Positions 17,849 through 27,607 of a stretch of DNA of 64,000 nucleotides are shown one piece after another. This stretch comes from Eubacterium barkeri (GTDB lineage Bacteria > Bacillota > Clostridia > Eubacteriales > Eubacteriaceae), in the NCBI RefSeq assembly GCF_900107125.1, contig NZ_FNOU01000004.1, forward strand, positions 114,521-178,520, in the 5' to 3' direction. The stretch's first letter is position 1, and every line of letters begins with the position of its first letter. Under the pieces are notes generated by a model. That model was not told the origin of the DNA and did no database searches. It saw nothing but the letters and a program-made list of their open reading frames with translations. Position numbers and translations under genes: made by a program.

Positions 17849-19339
17849 ATGATCAGAGATCGATTCGCCCCAAGCCCCACTGGGAATGTCCACGTGGGAA
17901 GCTTGCGGACTGCACTTTACAACTACTTATATGCTAAAAAAAACGGCGGTCAATTTCTGCTGCGCTTAGAGGATACAGATCGTACCCGTTATGAAGAAGG
18001 CGCCGTGGAAAACCTGCTGGCCGCACTGGACATCACCGGGGTTCGTCCGGATGAGGGACTGATGGTGAGGGATGGCAGCATCCTGCAATCCGGGGACTGC
18101 GGCCCTTATATCCAGTCTGAACGTTTGGATATTTACAGACGTTATATTGAACAGCTGCTGGCAGAGGGTAAGGCGTACTATTGCTTTTGTACCAAGGAAC
18201 GGCTGGAAGCGGTTCGGGAGGCCCAAAGGGCAGCAGGAGAAACCCCCCGTTACGATGGCCACTGCCGGGATCTTGATCCCGAGGAGATTGGGCGCCGGAT
18301 TGCTGAAGGTGAGCCTTACGTCATTCGTTTAAAGCTGCCGGAAAATACCGTCATTGCCTTTGATGATGCGGTCCGGGGGCATATTGAGATCAATACCGAT
18401 GATCTTGATGATCAGGTGCTGATTAAAGCCGATGGCTTCCCCACCTACCATTTTGCAGTGGTAGTGGATGACCATCTTATGGGCATTACCCATGTCATCC
18501 GTGGGGAAGAATGGCTGCCCTCTACACCAAAGCATGTATACCTTTATGAATGCCTGGGGTGGGAAGCCCCCCAATTCGTTCATTTATCCAATATTTTAAA
18601 TGACGATCATAAAAAGCTGAGCAAGCGCCAGGGGGATGTCTCTGTTGGGGATTTCCTGAAAAAGGGCTATTTACCAGAGGCACTCGTGAATTTTCTGGCC
18701 CTGTTGGGCTGGAGCCCTGAAGGGGATCAGGAAATTTTCTCCATGGAGGAATTGGTGGAGGCCTTCGACTTATCCCGGATCAACCGCTCCGGGGCCGTCT
18801 TTGACCGCAGCAAGCTTAACTGGATGAACGCCCACTACATTAAGGCCTTATCACCAGAGGCTCTAACCGACCATTGCATTCCTTATCTTTTGGAGGCTGG
18901 TTACATTACGGCTGATGATATTGAGAACAAGAGGGAATGGATTGGGACGATTGCAGAGCTTCTTAGAGACCGTCTGGAATACTTTGCCCAGGTGCCTGAT
19001 GAAGTGGCCCTGATTTTTAACAGTGATTTTGAAATCACCGATGAAGAAAGCCTGGAAATCATTAAGGCAGAAAGCGTTCCGGTACTCCATGGCGCTTTGA
19101 TGGAAAAGATTGAAGCGGCTGAGGTGGTGGATGCACCGTCCATGATGGCTATTTTAAAGGCCATCCAGAAGGAGCATAAAGCGGAGAAAATTAAAGGGAA
19201 AATGCTCTATATGCCGACACGTATTATGCTGACGGGTGAAATGCATGGACCGGATTTGGCCATGATTATGGAAGTACTGGGAAAAGAAGAATTGTTGAAG
19301 CGCTTGGTGCGTTTTTCAAAGGTTTTGGAAGCCCTCTAA
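17849..19339 (+). CDS. gltX: Glutamyl-tRNA synthetase
   Basis: 496 residues, a class I aminoacyl-tRNA synthetase. PSPTGNVHVGSLRTAL at residues 8-23 contains the HIGH box (HVGS) and KKLSKRQGD the KMSKS loop. The C-terminal half is the helical anticodon-binding domain. It charges tRNA-Glu, and probably tRNA-Gln where an amidotransferase is used. AGGAGAG precedes the ATG. secD follows 32 bases later on the same strand. Confidence 0.95.
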   Translation: MIRDRFAPSPTGNVHVGSLRTALYNYLYAKKNGGQFLLRLEDTDRTRYEEGAVENLLAALDITGVRPDEGLMVRDGSILQSGDCGPYIQSERLDIYRRYIEQLLAEGKAYYCFCTKERLEAVREAQRAAGETPRYDGHCRDLDPEEIGRRIAEGEPYVIRLKLPENTVIAFDDAVRGHIEINTDDLDDQVLIKADGFPTYHFAVVVDDHLMGITHVIRGEEWLPSTPKHVYLYECLGWEAPQFVHLSNILNDDHKKLSKRQGDVSVGDFLKKGYLPEALVNFLALLGWSPEGDQEIFSMEELVEAFDLSRINRSGAVFDRSKLNWMNAHYIKALSPEALTDHCIPYLLEAGYITADDIENKREWIGTIAELLRDRLEYFAQVPDEVALIFNSDFEITDEESLEIIKAESVPVLHGALMEKIEAAEVVDAPSMMAILKAIQKEHKAEKIKGKMLYMPTRIMLTGEMHGPDLAMIMEVLGKEELLKRLVRFSKVLEAL

Positions 19340-19371
19340 GATAATTTGGCAAAAGAAATGAGGAGGAACCA

Positions 19372-20631
19372 GTGAAGCAAAAAGTAAATGTGAAAAAAAC
19401 CGTGATATTGGTGGTCTTTATGGCCCTTCTGGCCTTTTGTGGCTATGTGCTCTTTAATGGGATCACCATTGGTCGTTATGATATCGGAAAAATTGGAGAC
19501 CGAATGCACTATGGCCTTGATTTAACTGGTGGGGTCAATGTGGTCCTTCAAGCTAAGACCGAGGATGGCTCCGGTGTCGATTCAGAAAAAATGGACAGTA
19601 CCGTCTCAGCCATTAAAAAACGGGTGGACTCCCTGGGGGTTAGTGAAGCCACAGTCACGAAACAGGGAGATGATCGTATTCGGGTTTCCATCCCTTCGAT
19701 CCAGGATCAACAACAGGCCTTAGACCTTATCGGGAAAACGGCTAAACTGGAATTCCTTGCACCGGATGGGACCGTGATCCTCACCGGGGATGATGTGTCT
19801 GATTCCAAAGCGGTGAAGCAGAATAACAGCAGTGGCGTGGAAGAGTCTGTCGTTACCTTGAAATTCAATGAATCAGGGACCCAAAAATTCGCCGCCGCAA
19901 CCCAGAAGTACTTAAATCAGGTGATCTCCATTGAGTTAGATGGTGAAACCATCAGTGCCCCAAAGGTCAATGCGGCCATTACCAATGGCGAAGCCATCAT
20001 TGAGGGGATGTCCGATATGGATGAAGCCAGCCGGCTGGCCGAGCTCATCCGGGGCGGTAGCCTTCCCCTGGAATTGGAGCCCATTGAGGTGACTACCATC
20101 GGGCCGACCCTGGGACAGGATTCTCTCCAGCAAAGTATTTTTGCCGGGGCCATCGGTATCGCCGCTGTTCTGATCTTTATGCTGCTGTTTTACCGGGGAC
20201 TAGGCTTTATTGCCGATTTGGCATTGTTAGTCTACATCATGGTGGACCTCATTATCATGGTTGAAATGAATGTTACCCTGACCCTGCCCGGTATCGCTGG
20301 GATGATCCTATCCATCGGGATGGCTGTGGATGCCAACGTCATTATCTTTGAGCGAATTAAGGATGAGGCACAAAACGGCGGCTCCATGGATAAAGCCATT
20401 GACGCTGGGTTTAAACGGGCAATGGGGACCATTGTAGACTCTAATATTACCACATTGATTGCAGGCTTCGTGTTATTCTTCCTGGGCTCCGGCAGTGTCC
20501 AGGGCTTTGCCCTCACCCTGGTTGTGGGGATCGTGCTGAGTATGATAACCGCTGTGGTGGTAACCAAGCATCTGATCAAGCTGGTGTTGGGAACCCATCT
20601 GGTTAATAGCACGAAGTTTTATGGAATTTAG
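19372..20631 (+). CDS. secD: Protein translocase subunit SecD
   Basis: 419 residues with a GTG start behind AGGAGGAA. One N-terminal membrane helix (TVILVVFMALLAFCGYVLF), the SecD motif GLDLTGGVNVVLQ (D1), the large extracytoplasmic P1 domain, and five C-terminal RND-type membrane helices (GIAGMILSIGMAVDANVIIFERIKDE). Together with SecF it uses the ion gradient to pull exported proteins through SecYEG. SecD and SecF are separate genes here, unlike the fused SecDF of Bacillus. Confidence 0.95.
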   Translation: MKQKVNVKKTVILVVFMALLAFCGYVLFNGITIGRYDIGKIGDRMHYGLDLTGGVNVVLQAKTEDGSGVDSEKMDSTVSAIKKRVDSLGVSEATVTKQGDDRIRVSIPSIQDQQQALDLIGKTAKLEFLAPDGTVILTGDDVSDSKAVKQNNSSGVEESVVTLKFNESGTQKFAAATQKYLNQVISIELDGETISAPKVNAAITNGEAIIEGMSDMDEASRLAELIRGGSLPLELEPIEVTTIGPTLGQDSLQQSIFAGAIGIAAVLIFMLLFYRGLGFIADLALLVYIMVDLIIMVEMNVTLTLPGIAGMILSIGMAVDANVIIFERIKDEAQNGGSMDKAIDAGFKRAMGTIVDSNITTLIAGFVLFFLGSGSVQGFALTLVVGIVLSMITAVVVTKHLIKLVLGTHLVNSTKFYGI

Positions 20632-20645
20632 GGAGGGAGAGTAAA

Positions 20646-21596
20646 ATGAAAAGACAACTTAAATTGGTTGAAAAAACAAAGCTTTGGTTTATTATCTCCC
20701 TGATTATGATCGTTATCAGCCTGGGAGCCTTGGCCATTCGAGGCCTCAACTTCGGGATTGATTTTGTGGGGGGGACCATTGTCACCATTGACCTGCACAC
20801 CACCTTTAATACGGATGATGCCCGAAAAATCACTGATCAGTATGATAAAAATGCAGATATCACTTATTCGGGAGATGCCCAGGAGCAAATTGTTATCAGC
20901 ACCAAGGAAAGTCTGACTACCGAGCAGCGAACCGATCTCTTTAATGCCTTTAAAACGGAGTATAAGCTGACCGATGCAGATTTAGTATCCGTGGATACCA
21001 TTACCCCGTCCGTGGGGACAGAAACCGCCCGTAATGCAGTTTTGGCTTCGGTGGTGGCCATAGCATTGATGCTGGTGTACATCACCTTCCGCTTTGAGTT
21101 TTACTTTGGCCTGGCGGCGGTCCTCGCCCTGGTTCATGATATTATTGTGGTCATTGGGGTCTATGCCCTTTTCCAGATCCAGGTGAATGCCCCCTTTATC
21201 GCGGCGGTGTTGACCATTTTGGGGTATTCCATCAATGATACGATTGTGGTCTTCGACCGTATCCGTGAAAATGAAAATGTGATGGGGATGCAGAATCTGA
21301 CGACTCTAGTGGATGTCAGTGTGAACCAGACCCTGAAGCGAAGTATTAATACTGTGGCAACCACCTTGATCGCGATTCTGGCCTTGTATATCTTCGGTGT
21401 GGCGGCCATTAAGGATTTCGCGCTGCCCCTCATCGTCGGGATTGCCTGCGGCTGTTACTCCTCGATTTTCGTGGCCAGTCCCCTGTGGGTGGTATTCCAG
21501 AAGAAGTTTAAGAATACCCGTTACAATACGAAAAACCAGAAGAAAAATAATCGTAAACGTCGGGATAAACGGCAGGAAAAAGCACCCCAGGTGTAA
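20646..21596 (+). CDS. secF: Protein translocase subunit SecF
   Basis: 316 residues: N-terminal membrane helix, FGIDFVGGTIVTID (the SecF version of the D1 motif), a short periplasmic-side domain, five membrane helices with ILGYSINDTIVVFDRIRENE, and a very basic cytoplasmic tail (NQKKNNRKRRDKRQEK). It pairs with SecD, which ends 14 bases upstream. A terminator closes the secDF unit. Confidence 0.95.
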   Translation: MKRQLKLVEKTKLWFIISLIMIVISLGALAIRGLNFGIDFVGGTIVTIDLHTTFNTDDARKITDQYDKNADITYSGDAQEQIVISTKESLTTEQRTDLFNAFKTEYKLTDADLVSVDTITPSVGTETARNAVLASVVAIALMLVYITFRFEFYFGLAAVLALVHDIIVVIGVYALFQIQVNAPFIAAVLTILGYSINDTIVVFDRIRENENVMGMQNLTTLVDVSVNQTLKRSINTVATTLIAILALYIFGVAAIKDFALPLIVGIACGCYSSIFVASPLWVVFQKKFKNTRYNTKNQKKNNRKRRDKRQEKAPQV

Positions 21597-21612
21597 GATT
21601 AGAAGCACAATG

Positions 21613-21641
21613 AGCCGGACAGCCTAGGCTGTCCGGCTTTT
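21613..21641 (+). terminator. Terminator after secF
   Basis: 12-bp inverted repeat AGCCGGACAGCC (21613-21624) and GGCTGTCCGGCT (21627-21638) followed by TTTT. Confidence 0.8.
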
Positions 21642-21657
21642 CGACTTTGGAGGAAAA

Positions 21658-23730
21658 ATGGAAACCATTTGGAAAGCGCGTGATTTAGGCGGGGAAAATG
21701 GGGAAACCCTTGTTGAGGAAATCGTGATGGACTGCGGTGTTTCACCACTGACGGCATCGATACTGATCAAACGTGGCTGTGGCTCCGCCGAGGAGGCCAT
21801 GGCTTTTTTAGAACCAGATTGGGAGGATCTGCAGGATCCCTTTCTATTGCCGGATATGTCAACTGCGGTAGAACGGATTCTGACTGCCCGGGAAAATGGG
21901 GAAATCGTTTGTGTTTACGGAGATTATGATGCCGACGGCACCACGGCCGTATCCATCCTCCTGGGGTATTTTAAAGAAATTGGAATCCATGCCTTCTACC
22001 GGATTCCCAATCGTTTAGAGGAAGGTTATGGGATGAATACGACGGCCCTGGCCGAGGTAAAAGCCGCAGGGGCCAGCCTGATTATTACGGTGGATAATGG
22101 GATTTCAGCAGTGGAAGAGGTAGCCTTTTGTAATGCCCAGGGAATGGATGTCATTGTGACGGATCACCATGAGTGCCAGGCGGCTCTTCCCGAGGCCTTG
22201 GCCATCATTGATGCCAAGCGCCCGGATTCCCAGTATCCTTTCTCGGAGCTGTGCGGGGCCGGCATTGCCTTTAAGCTGGTTCAAGCGCTGGACCGGGCAC
22301 AGGGGGGAGATGGGGATCTCATGGGATATCTGGAATGCGCTGCCCTGGCCACGGTGGCGGATATTGTGCCCTTGAAGGATGAAAACCGGGTGATGGTCAG
22401 CCTGGGGATCCGGGCCATGAATGAAGGTCCCCTGACACCGGGGATTGCTGCCCTTATAGAGGTCAGCGAGATTGAGGTGGTGAATGCTGGAAATATCGGC
22501 TTTGTCCTTGCCCCAAAGATCAATGCTGCCGGACGTCTGGGAGAAGCGGGCCGGGTAGTGGATCTTTATCTGGCAGAGACCATTTCTGAGGCCATGCCCA
22601 TCGCCTGCTTTTTAAGGGATGAAAACAAGAAACGCCAGGATATTGAACAGGAAATCCAAATCGCTGCGGAGAAAAAGGTGGCGGCGGAAGGTCTTTACAA
22701 TCATCTGTTTATGGTGGTGGCTGGTGAGGGATGGCACTCTGGGGTCATTGGCATTGTGGCCAGTAAGATTCAGGAAAAATGGTATCATCCGGTGATCGTC
22801 ATGGGTATCGGAGAGGATGGTGTTGCCAAGGGGAGCTGCCGCAGTGTGCCTGGGATTGATATCTTCGCGGCCCTATCCAGCTGTGCGTCCCTCTTTGCGT
22901 CCTTCGGTGGTCATGAGCAGGCGGCGGGGTTTTCCCTGGCGGCTGAGCGTATTCCAGAGCTTGTAAAGGGCCTGGAGGACTGGGGAAAGTCTACCGGTGC
23001 CAGGAAACATTTGAAAAAGACCATCTATTATGATGGGGAGATTACGGCGGATGCTGTGGATGAAGGGCTGATGGAGGAGCTTGCCCTCTGTGAGCCCTAC
23101 GGTATTGGAAACCCTGGCCCGGTCTTTAAGATGGGGGAGGTCCACGCCACAGATGTAAGGCGAATGGGGAAAAACCAGGATCATTTATCTTTTACGGTGG
23201 ATGGCCTGCGGTGTGTGGGTTTTGGCTTGGGTGAGTGCGATACCCAGGTACGGAGCGGAGCGGTGTCCCTGCTTTGCAAACTAAAAATGAATGCCTTTAA
23301 TGGAAATGAAACCATCCAGCCCATGGTGGTGGATTTAAAGGGAGATCCCCTTATGGATCATCAGCAGGCCTGGGAGTGGGTGTCTGCCCTAAAAAAGGAA
23401 GAGGGGGAGAATCTTCTGGCATTGCCAATCTGGCACTATCCCTGTAATAGATTGCTACCTGAACGCAACGCATTGATTGCTGTTTACAAGATGATGGATT
23501 TTGAAAAAATACGGGCGCTTCCCTTTGATGATGTCCGGTCTTACTGTCCTGGAATGAATAGTTTTCAATTGTTGGTGGGTTTAAATGCCCTGAATGAGGT
23601 GGGACTCATTGAATTTAAATTAAAACGGGGGGTTATTTATGGGAAGAAATGTAAAACCAATGAAAAAAAAGATATCCAAAAGGCCCCATTAGTGCTAAAA
23701 TTAAAGAAATATCTTGGAGGCGCTGATTGA
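21658..23730 (+). CDS. recJ: Single-stranded-DNA-specific exonuclease RecJ
   Basis: 690 residues. The DHH phosphoesterase core has VYGDYDADGTTAVSIL (motif I) and IIVTDHHECQ (motif III), followed by DHHA1 (GGHEQAAGFSL) and an OB fold; about 100 extra residues at the C-terminus are of unclear role, as in many clostridial RecJ proteins. The enzyme degrades single strands 5' to 3' in recombination and mismatch or base-excision repair with metal ions at the DHH site. Starts at ATG 21658 behind TTGGAGG and is followed by apt. Confidence 0.93.
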   Translation: METIWKARDLGGENGETLVEEIVMDCGVSPLTASILIKRGCGSAEEAMAFLEPDWEDLQDPFLLPDMSTAVERILTARENGEIVCVYGDYDADGTTAVSILLGYFKEIGIHAFYRIPNRLEEGYGMNTTALAEVKAAGASLIITVDNGISAVEEVAFCNAQGMDVIVTDHHECQAALPEALAIIDAKRPDSQYPFSELCGAGIAFKLVQALDRAQGGDGDLMGYLECAALATVADIVPLKDENRVMVSLGIRAMNEGPLTPGIAALIEVSEIEVVNAGNIGFVLAPKINAAGRLGEAGRVVDLYLAETISEAMPIACFLRDENKKRQDIEQEIQIAAEKKVAAEGLYNHLFMVVAGEGWHSGVIGIVASKIQEKWYHPVIVMGIGEDGVAKGSCRSVPGIDIFAALSSCASLFASFGGHEQAAGFSLAAERIPELVKGLEDWGKSTGARKHLKKTIYYDGEITADAVDEGLMEELALCEPYGIGNPGPVFKMGEVHATDVRRMGKNQDHLSFTVDGLRCVGFGLGECDTQVRSGAVSLLCKLKMNAFNGNETIQPMVVDLKGDPLMDHQQAWEWVSALKKEEGENLLALPIWHYPCNRLLPERNALIAVYKMMDFEKIRALPFDDVRSYCPGMNSFQLLVGLNALNEVGLIEFKLKRGVIYGKKCKTNEKKDIQKAPLVLKLKKYLGGAD

Positions 23731-23773
23731 TCGAATCAGTACTTTCTTAAAGAATCAGAGGAGAGGTTTTAAG

Positions 23774-24292
23774 ATGGATTTTAAGAGCAAAATTTCAGTG
23801 TACGAAGGATTCCCCAAGGAAGGTATCAGTTTTAAGGATATTAACAGCCTGATTAAGGATCCGGATGCTTTTAGAGCGGTGATTGATGATTTGTATAAAA
23901 TTGCCAAGGCTTTGGATGTCAATATTGTGGTCATTCCTGAAGCCAGAGGCTATATTTTTGGCTCTGCCTTGGCCTATCGCTTAGGTGCAGGGTTGGTGCC
24001 GGTTCGTAAGCCTGGAAAACTGCCTGGAAAGGTTGTTTCCCAAAAATATTCTCTGGAATATGGCAGCAATACCATTGAAATTCAGCACAATGCCATCAAG
24101 CCTGGGGATCGGGTACTCATCATCGATGACCTGCTGGCCACCGGTGGGACCATGAAGGCCGCCATCGATTTGGTGGAAAACCTTGGTGGTGAGGTGTGTG
24201 GGGCCCTTTTTGTCATTGAATTGACAGAATTGGGTGGACGGGATCTGCTGAAGGATTATTTTGTATCCAGCATCGTCTCTTATCCCTATTAA
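23774..24292 (+). CDS. apt: Adenine phosphoribosyltransferase
   Basis: 172 residues from ATG 23774 behind AGAGGAGAGG; the frame opens 20 codons earlier, but the shorter start fits the family length. It has VIPEARGYIFGSALAYRLG and the PRPP-binding motif VLIIDDLLATGGTMKAA. It salvages adenine to AMP with PRPP. The recJ-apt-rsh order is typical of clostridia. Confidence 0.95.
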   Translation: MDFKSKISVYEGFPKEGISFKDINSLIKDPDAFRAVIDDLYKIAKALDVNIVVIPEARGYIFGSALAYRLGAGLVPVRKPGKLPGKVVSQKYSLEYGSNTIEIQHNAIKPGDRVLIIDDLLATGGTMKAAIDLVENLGGEVCGALFVIELTELGGRDLLKDYFVSSIVSYPY

Positions 24293-24332
24293 GGGATGGC
24301 TTTGACATGGCAAATAAGAAAGGAGGCATCGC

Positions 24333-26510
24333 ATGGCGAACCAAGCAGTAAGTAACAAAATCGACAGCGTCATCAAGCTGGTTAAGCAGTACGATCCATC
24401 AGCGGATACGACGATGATCCTGCGTGCCTTCGATCTGGCGGATAAGGCCCACTCGGGACAGAAGCGAAAATCCGGAGAAGATTATATTATCCATCCTGTG
24501 GCAGTGGCATATATTTTAGCGGAATACCACATGGATGTGGAAACCATTGTGGCGGCCCTGCTCCACGATGTCATTGAGGACACCATCTATACCCACGATT
24601 TTATTGCTGAGGAGTTCAGTGAGACAGTGGCAGAGCTGGTGGAAGGGGTTACGAAGATTGGGAAGATTGAATTCCAGTCCAAGGAAGAAAATCAGGCGGA
24701 GAATCTTAGGAAGATGGTTATGGCCATGTCCAAGGATATCCGGGTAATCCTGATTAAGCTGGTGGACCGCCTTCACAATATGCGGACCCTGGAATACATG
24801 ACCCCTGGGAAGCAGCAGGAAAAATCCCGGGAGACTATGGATATTTATGCCCCCATTGCCAATCGTCTGGGGATCCAGGCCATTAAGGCAGAGTTAGAGG
24901 ATCTGGCACTGAAATATTTGGATCCCGAGGCTTACTACCATCTGGTCAAACAGGTAAAGATGCGAAAGCAGGTCCGGGAGGAATACATTGGCAAGGTCAT
25001 CGATGTCCTCAAGGTTAAAATTGGGGATGTGGGGATTCAGGCTAAAATTTATGGCCGGGCTAAGCATTTTTATTCCATTTATCGTAAGATGAAGGCTCAG
25101 CACCGGCAATTCGATGAAATCTACGATATAGTGGCGGTTCGGGTGATTGTGGAAAGTGTGAAGGACTGCTACGGGGTTTTGGGCATCGTCCACACCCAGT
25201 GGAAGCCCATACCTGGCCGGTTTAAAGACTATATCGCCATGCCAAAGCCCAATATGTACCAGTCCATCCACACCACGGTCATCGGACCCAATGGTGAGCC
25301 CTTTGAAATCCAGATCCGAACCAAGGAAATGCATGAAACTGCGGAATATGGGATTGCAGCCCATTGGAAATATAAAGAGGGCATGGGTGAAAGCAAGGGT
25401 AAGGAGCTCCGCTACGAGAATAAGATGTCCTGGCTCCGCCAGATTATGGAATGGCAAAGCGAGCTGGATAATGCTGGGGATTTACTGGAAACCATTAAGG
25501 TGGATCTTCTCAACGAAGAGGTGTATGTCTTTTCTCCCAAGGGAAAGGTCATTGAGTTGCCCATGGGCTCCTGTCCCTTGGACTTTGCCTATCGGATTCA
25601 CAGCGATATCGGAAACAGCTGTGTAGGTGCGAAGGTTAACAATAAAATTGTGCCTCTGAATTATACCCTGAACAATGGAGATATTGTGGAGGTCATGACC
25701 TCTAAGAATTCCAATGGACCCAGTCGGGATTGGCTGAATTTTGTGAAGAGTGCCCATGCCCGGAATAAAATTCGGCAGTATTTTAAGCGGGAAGAAAAGG
25801 AAGAAAATGTCTCCAAGGGCAAGTTGATGTTGGAGGCAGAGCTTAAGCGACAAGGGCTGACCGATACCAAGTTGGCCAGTGCTGCCGAGCTGGAAATTCT
25901 CAGCGATAAACTGGGTTACAAGACCATTAATGATTTCTACGCTGCCCTGGGGTATAATGGGGTGAAGATGGGAACGGTTTTCCAGAAGATGCGCCTTCTT
26001 TTCCCTGGAGAGTTTCCGGAAGAGGTGGAAGAGGTTGTCATTAAAAAACCGACCACCAAGCGAAAAACCACCAGCAATGTGGTGGTAGCTGGACAGAGCG
26101 ATATCGATGTCCATTACTCCAAATGCTGTAACCCCGTGCCTGGGGATAAAATTATCGGTTACATCACCCAGACCAACGGGATTTCGGTCCATCGGACGGA
26201 TTGTCCCAATGTACTGAATATTACGGATCCGTCCCGGATTGTTACGGTGGAGTGGAATAAATTTGGGGTGGATGGCAGCTTTAATGCGGAAATTCACATT
26301 AAAGCGCATGAGAAGCGAGAGCTGCTCATTGAACTGTCCAAGCTTTTTATTGAGATGAATATTCCTTTAAATGCCCTGACCGCCCGAAATGAACGTGGGG
26401 AGTATGATTTTTTTGAAGCCAGCTTTGAAGTGAAGTCCAGGAGAGAGCTGAATCTCCTCATTAAAAATATTAATAAAATTCCTGAGATCATTACGGTTAA
26501 GCGGGTATAG
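24333..26510 (+). CDS. rel: Bifunctional (p)ppGpp synthetase/hydrolase (RSH, Rel)
   Basis: 725 residues. The N-terminal HD hydrolase domain retains HSGQKRKSGEDYIIHPVAVA and the HDVIEDT motif, so it looks active. The synthetase domain has YGRAKHFYSIYRKM, DIVAVRVIV and GRFKDYIAMPKPNMYQSIH. The TGS domain (VFSPKGKVIELPMGSCPLDFAYRIHS), a zinc-finger-type helical region with the conserved Cys-Cys pair (SKCCNPVPGD) and a C-terminal ACT domain complete the long RSH layout. It makes and removes the stringent-response alarmone. Start ATG 24333 follows AGGAGG. Confidence 0.95.
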   Translation: MANQAVSNKIDSVIKLVKQYDPSADTTMILRAFDLADKAHSGQKRKSGEDYIIHPVAVAYILAEYHMDVETIVAALLHDVIEDTIYTHDFIAEEFSETVAELVEGVTKIGKIEFQSKEENQAENLRKMVMAMSKDIRVILIKLVDRLHNMRTLEYMTPGKQQEKSRETMDIYAPIANRLGIQAIKAELEDLALKYLDPEAYYHLVKQVKMRKQVREEYIGKVIDVLKVKIGDVGIQAKIYGRAKHFYSIYRKMKAQHRQFDEIYDIVAVRVIVESVKDCYGVLGIVHTQWKPIPGRFKDYIAMPKPNMYQSIHTTVIGPNGEPFEIQIRTKEMHETAEYGIAAHWKYKEGMGESKGKELRYENKMSWLRQIMEWQSELDNAGDLLETIKVDLLNEEVYVFSPKGKVIELPMGSCPLDFAYRIHSDIGNSCVGAKVNNKIVPLNYTLNNGDIVEVMTSKNSNGPSRDWLNFVKSAHARNKIRQYFKREEKEENVSKGKLMLEAELKRQGLTDTKLASAAELEILSDKLGYKTINDFYAALGYNGVKMGTVFQKMRLLFPGEFPEEVEEVVIKKPTTKRKTTSNVVVAGQSDIDVHYSKCCNPVPGDKIIGYITQTNGISVHRTDCPNVLNITDPSRIVTVEWNKFGVDGSFNAEIHIKAHEKRELLIELSKLFIEMNIPLNALTARNERGEYDFFEASFEVKSRRELNLLIKNINKIPEIITVKRV

Positions 26511-26518
26511 GAGGAGCG

Positions 26519-26971
26519 ATGCGAGCAGTGATACAACGAGTAAAGGCCTCATCGGTGACGGTGGATGGTGAGGTGGTTGGTGAAATTGGGAAGGGATTTA
26601 ACCTGCTTCTGGGAATCAAGGAAAATGATACGGAGGCAGATATGGATTATATCATCAATAAGGTGGTGGGTCTTCGAGTCTTTGAGGACGCAGATGATAA
26701 AATGAACCTTTCCCTGGGTGATGTGGATGGGGAATTGCTAGTCGTGTCCCAATTTACCCTTTACGGCGACTGCCGGAAGGGCCGTCGCCCCAGTTTTATA
26801 CGAAGCGGTCCGGTGGCACTGGCTGAGGAGAAATACAAACGTTTTGTAGAGAAAATCAGTGCCCAGCCCATTAAAAGGGTGGCCTTTGGCGCGTTTCAGG
26901 CGGACATGGAAGTGACCATCCTTGGCGATGGCCCAGTAACGATCCTCCTGGACAGTGAGAAGAATTTTTAG
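26519..26971 (+). CDS. dtd: D-aminoacyl-tRNA deacylase
   Basis: 150 residues, the normal DTD size. The active-site motifs SQFTLYGDCRKGRRPSF and GPVTILLDS (the Gly-cisPro motif region GPVT) are both present. It hydrolyses D-amino acids, and glycine mis-attached to tRNA-Ala, from tRNA. The start lies 8 bases behind the rsh stop with GGAGG. Confidence 0.95.
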   Translation: MRAVIQRVKASSVTVDGEVVGEIGKGFNLLLGIKENDTEADMDYIINKVVGLRVFEDADDKMNLSLGDVDGELLVVSQFTLYGDCRKGRRPSFIRSGPVALAEEKYKRFVEKISAQPIKRVAFGAFQADMEVTILGDGPVTILLDSEKNF

Positions 26972-26980
26972 AGGTAAGTG

Positions 26981-27607
26981 ATGGAAGTTAAAAAATTCAT
27001 GGTTGGCCCCATGGGTGCCAATTGTTATATTCTGTGGGATAAGGCCACGAAGGATGCTGCCGTGGTGGATCCCGGCTATCCCGATGATCGGGTGGTGGAT
27101 TTCATCCAAAGGGAAGGGCTGAAGGTTTCGAAGATTCTTTTGACCCACGGCCATTTCGATCATATCGGTGGGCTTCAGGAAATCCGGGATTTGACTGGAG
27201 CACCGGTGTATATCCACAGAGATGATGCCGGCTGTCTGACTTCTGCCGGGGAAAACATTTCCACTATGGTGGGAAATCCCATGACCTTCGAGGCAGCGGA
27301 CGTGCTGATGCAGCACGGAGATCAGATCAAAATCGGACCAAGGGAGGCGCTGAAGGTGGTGCACACCCCAGGACATACCCCAGGAGGGGTATCCTTCATC
27401 GATGAGACCTTTATGATTACTGGGGACACCCTATTCCAGGGCTCCATCGGACGGACGGATTTTCCCGGTGGGGATTATGATCAAATCATCGATTCCCTGG
27501 GCACCCTGCTCCAATACGACGAGGATATGAAGGTCTTGCCGGGACACGGGGAAGATTCCGTAATCGGCTATGAAAAGCGGGCGAACCCCTTCGTTCGGAG
27601 GGGATAA
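26981..27607 (+). CDS. MBL-fold hydrolase of the glyoxalase II-like group
   Basis: 208 residues from ATG 26981 (a GTG one codon earlier is possible). The metallo-beta-lactamase signature LTHGHFDHIGG gives the HxHxDH dinuclear metal site; further ligands are in HTPGHTPGG, TGDTLF and PGHG. Related small enzymes act as hydroxyacylglutathione-type or YcbL/YqgX-type thioesterases. The true substrate is unknown. It lies between dtd and hemZ, overlapping the latter's start in TAATG, as in many clostridia. Confidence 0.88.
   Translation: MEVKKFMVGPMGANCYILWDKATKDAAVVDPGYPDDRVVDFIQREGLKVSKILLTHGHFDHIGGLQEIRDLTGAPVYIHRDDAGCLTSAGENISTMVGNPMTFEAADVLMQHGDQIKIGPREALKVVHTPGHTPGGVSFIDETFMITGDTLFQGSIGRTDFPGGDYDQIIDSLGTLLQYDEDMKVLPGHGEDSVIGYEKRANPFVRRG

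Noticed and set aside
17800..17849. T-box riboswitches before gltX, aspS or proS
   Set aside because: Leaders are only about 30-45 bases from the promoter to the start codon and contain no T-box sequence.
25482..26309. 275-residue minus-strand open frame inside the RSH gene
   Set aside because: It is an antisense shadow of a well-supported RSH protein, with no recognisable motif and no ribosome binding site.
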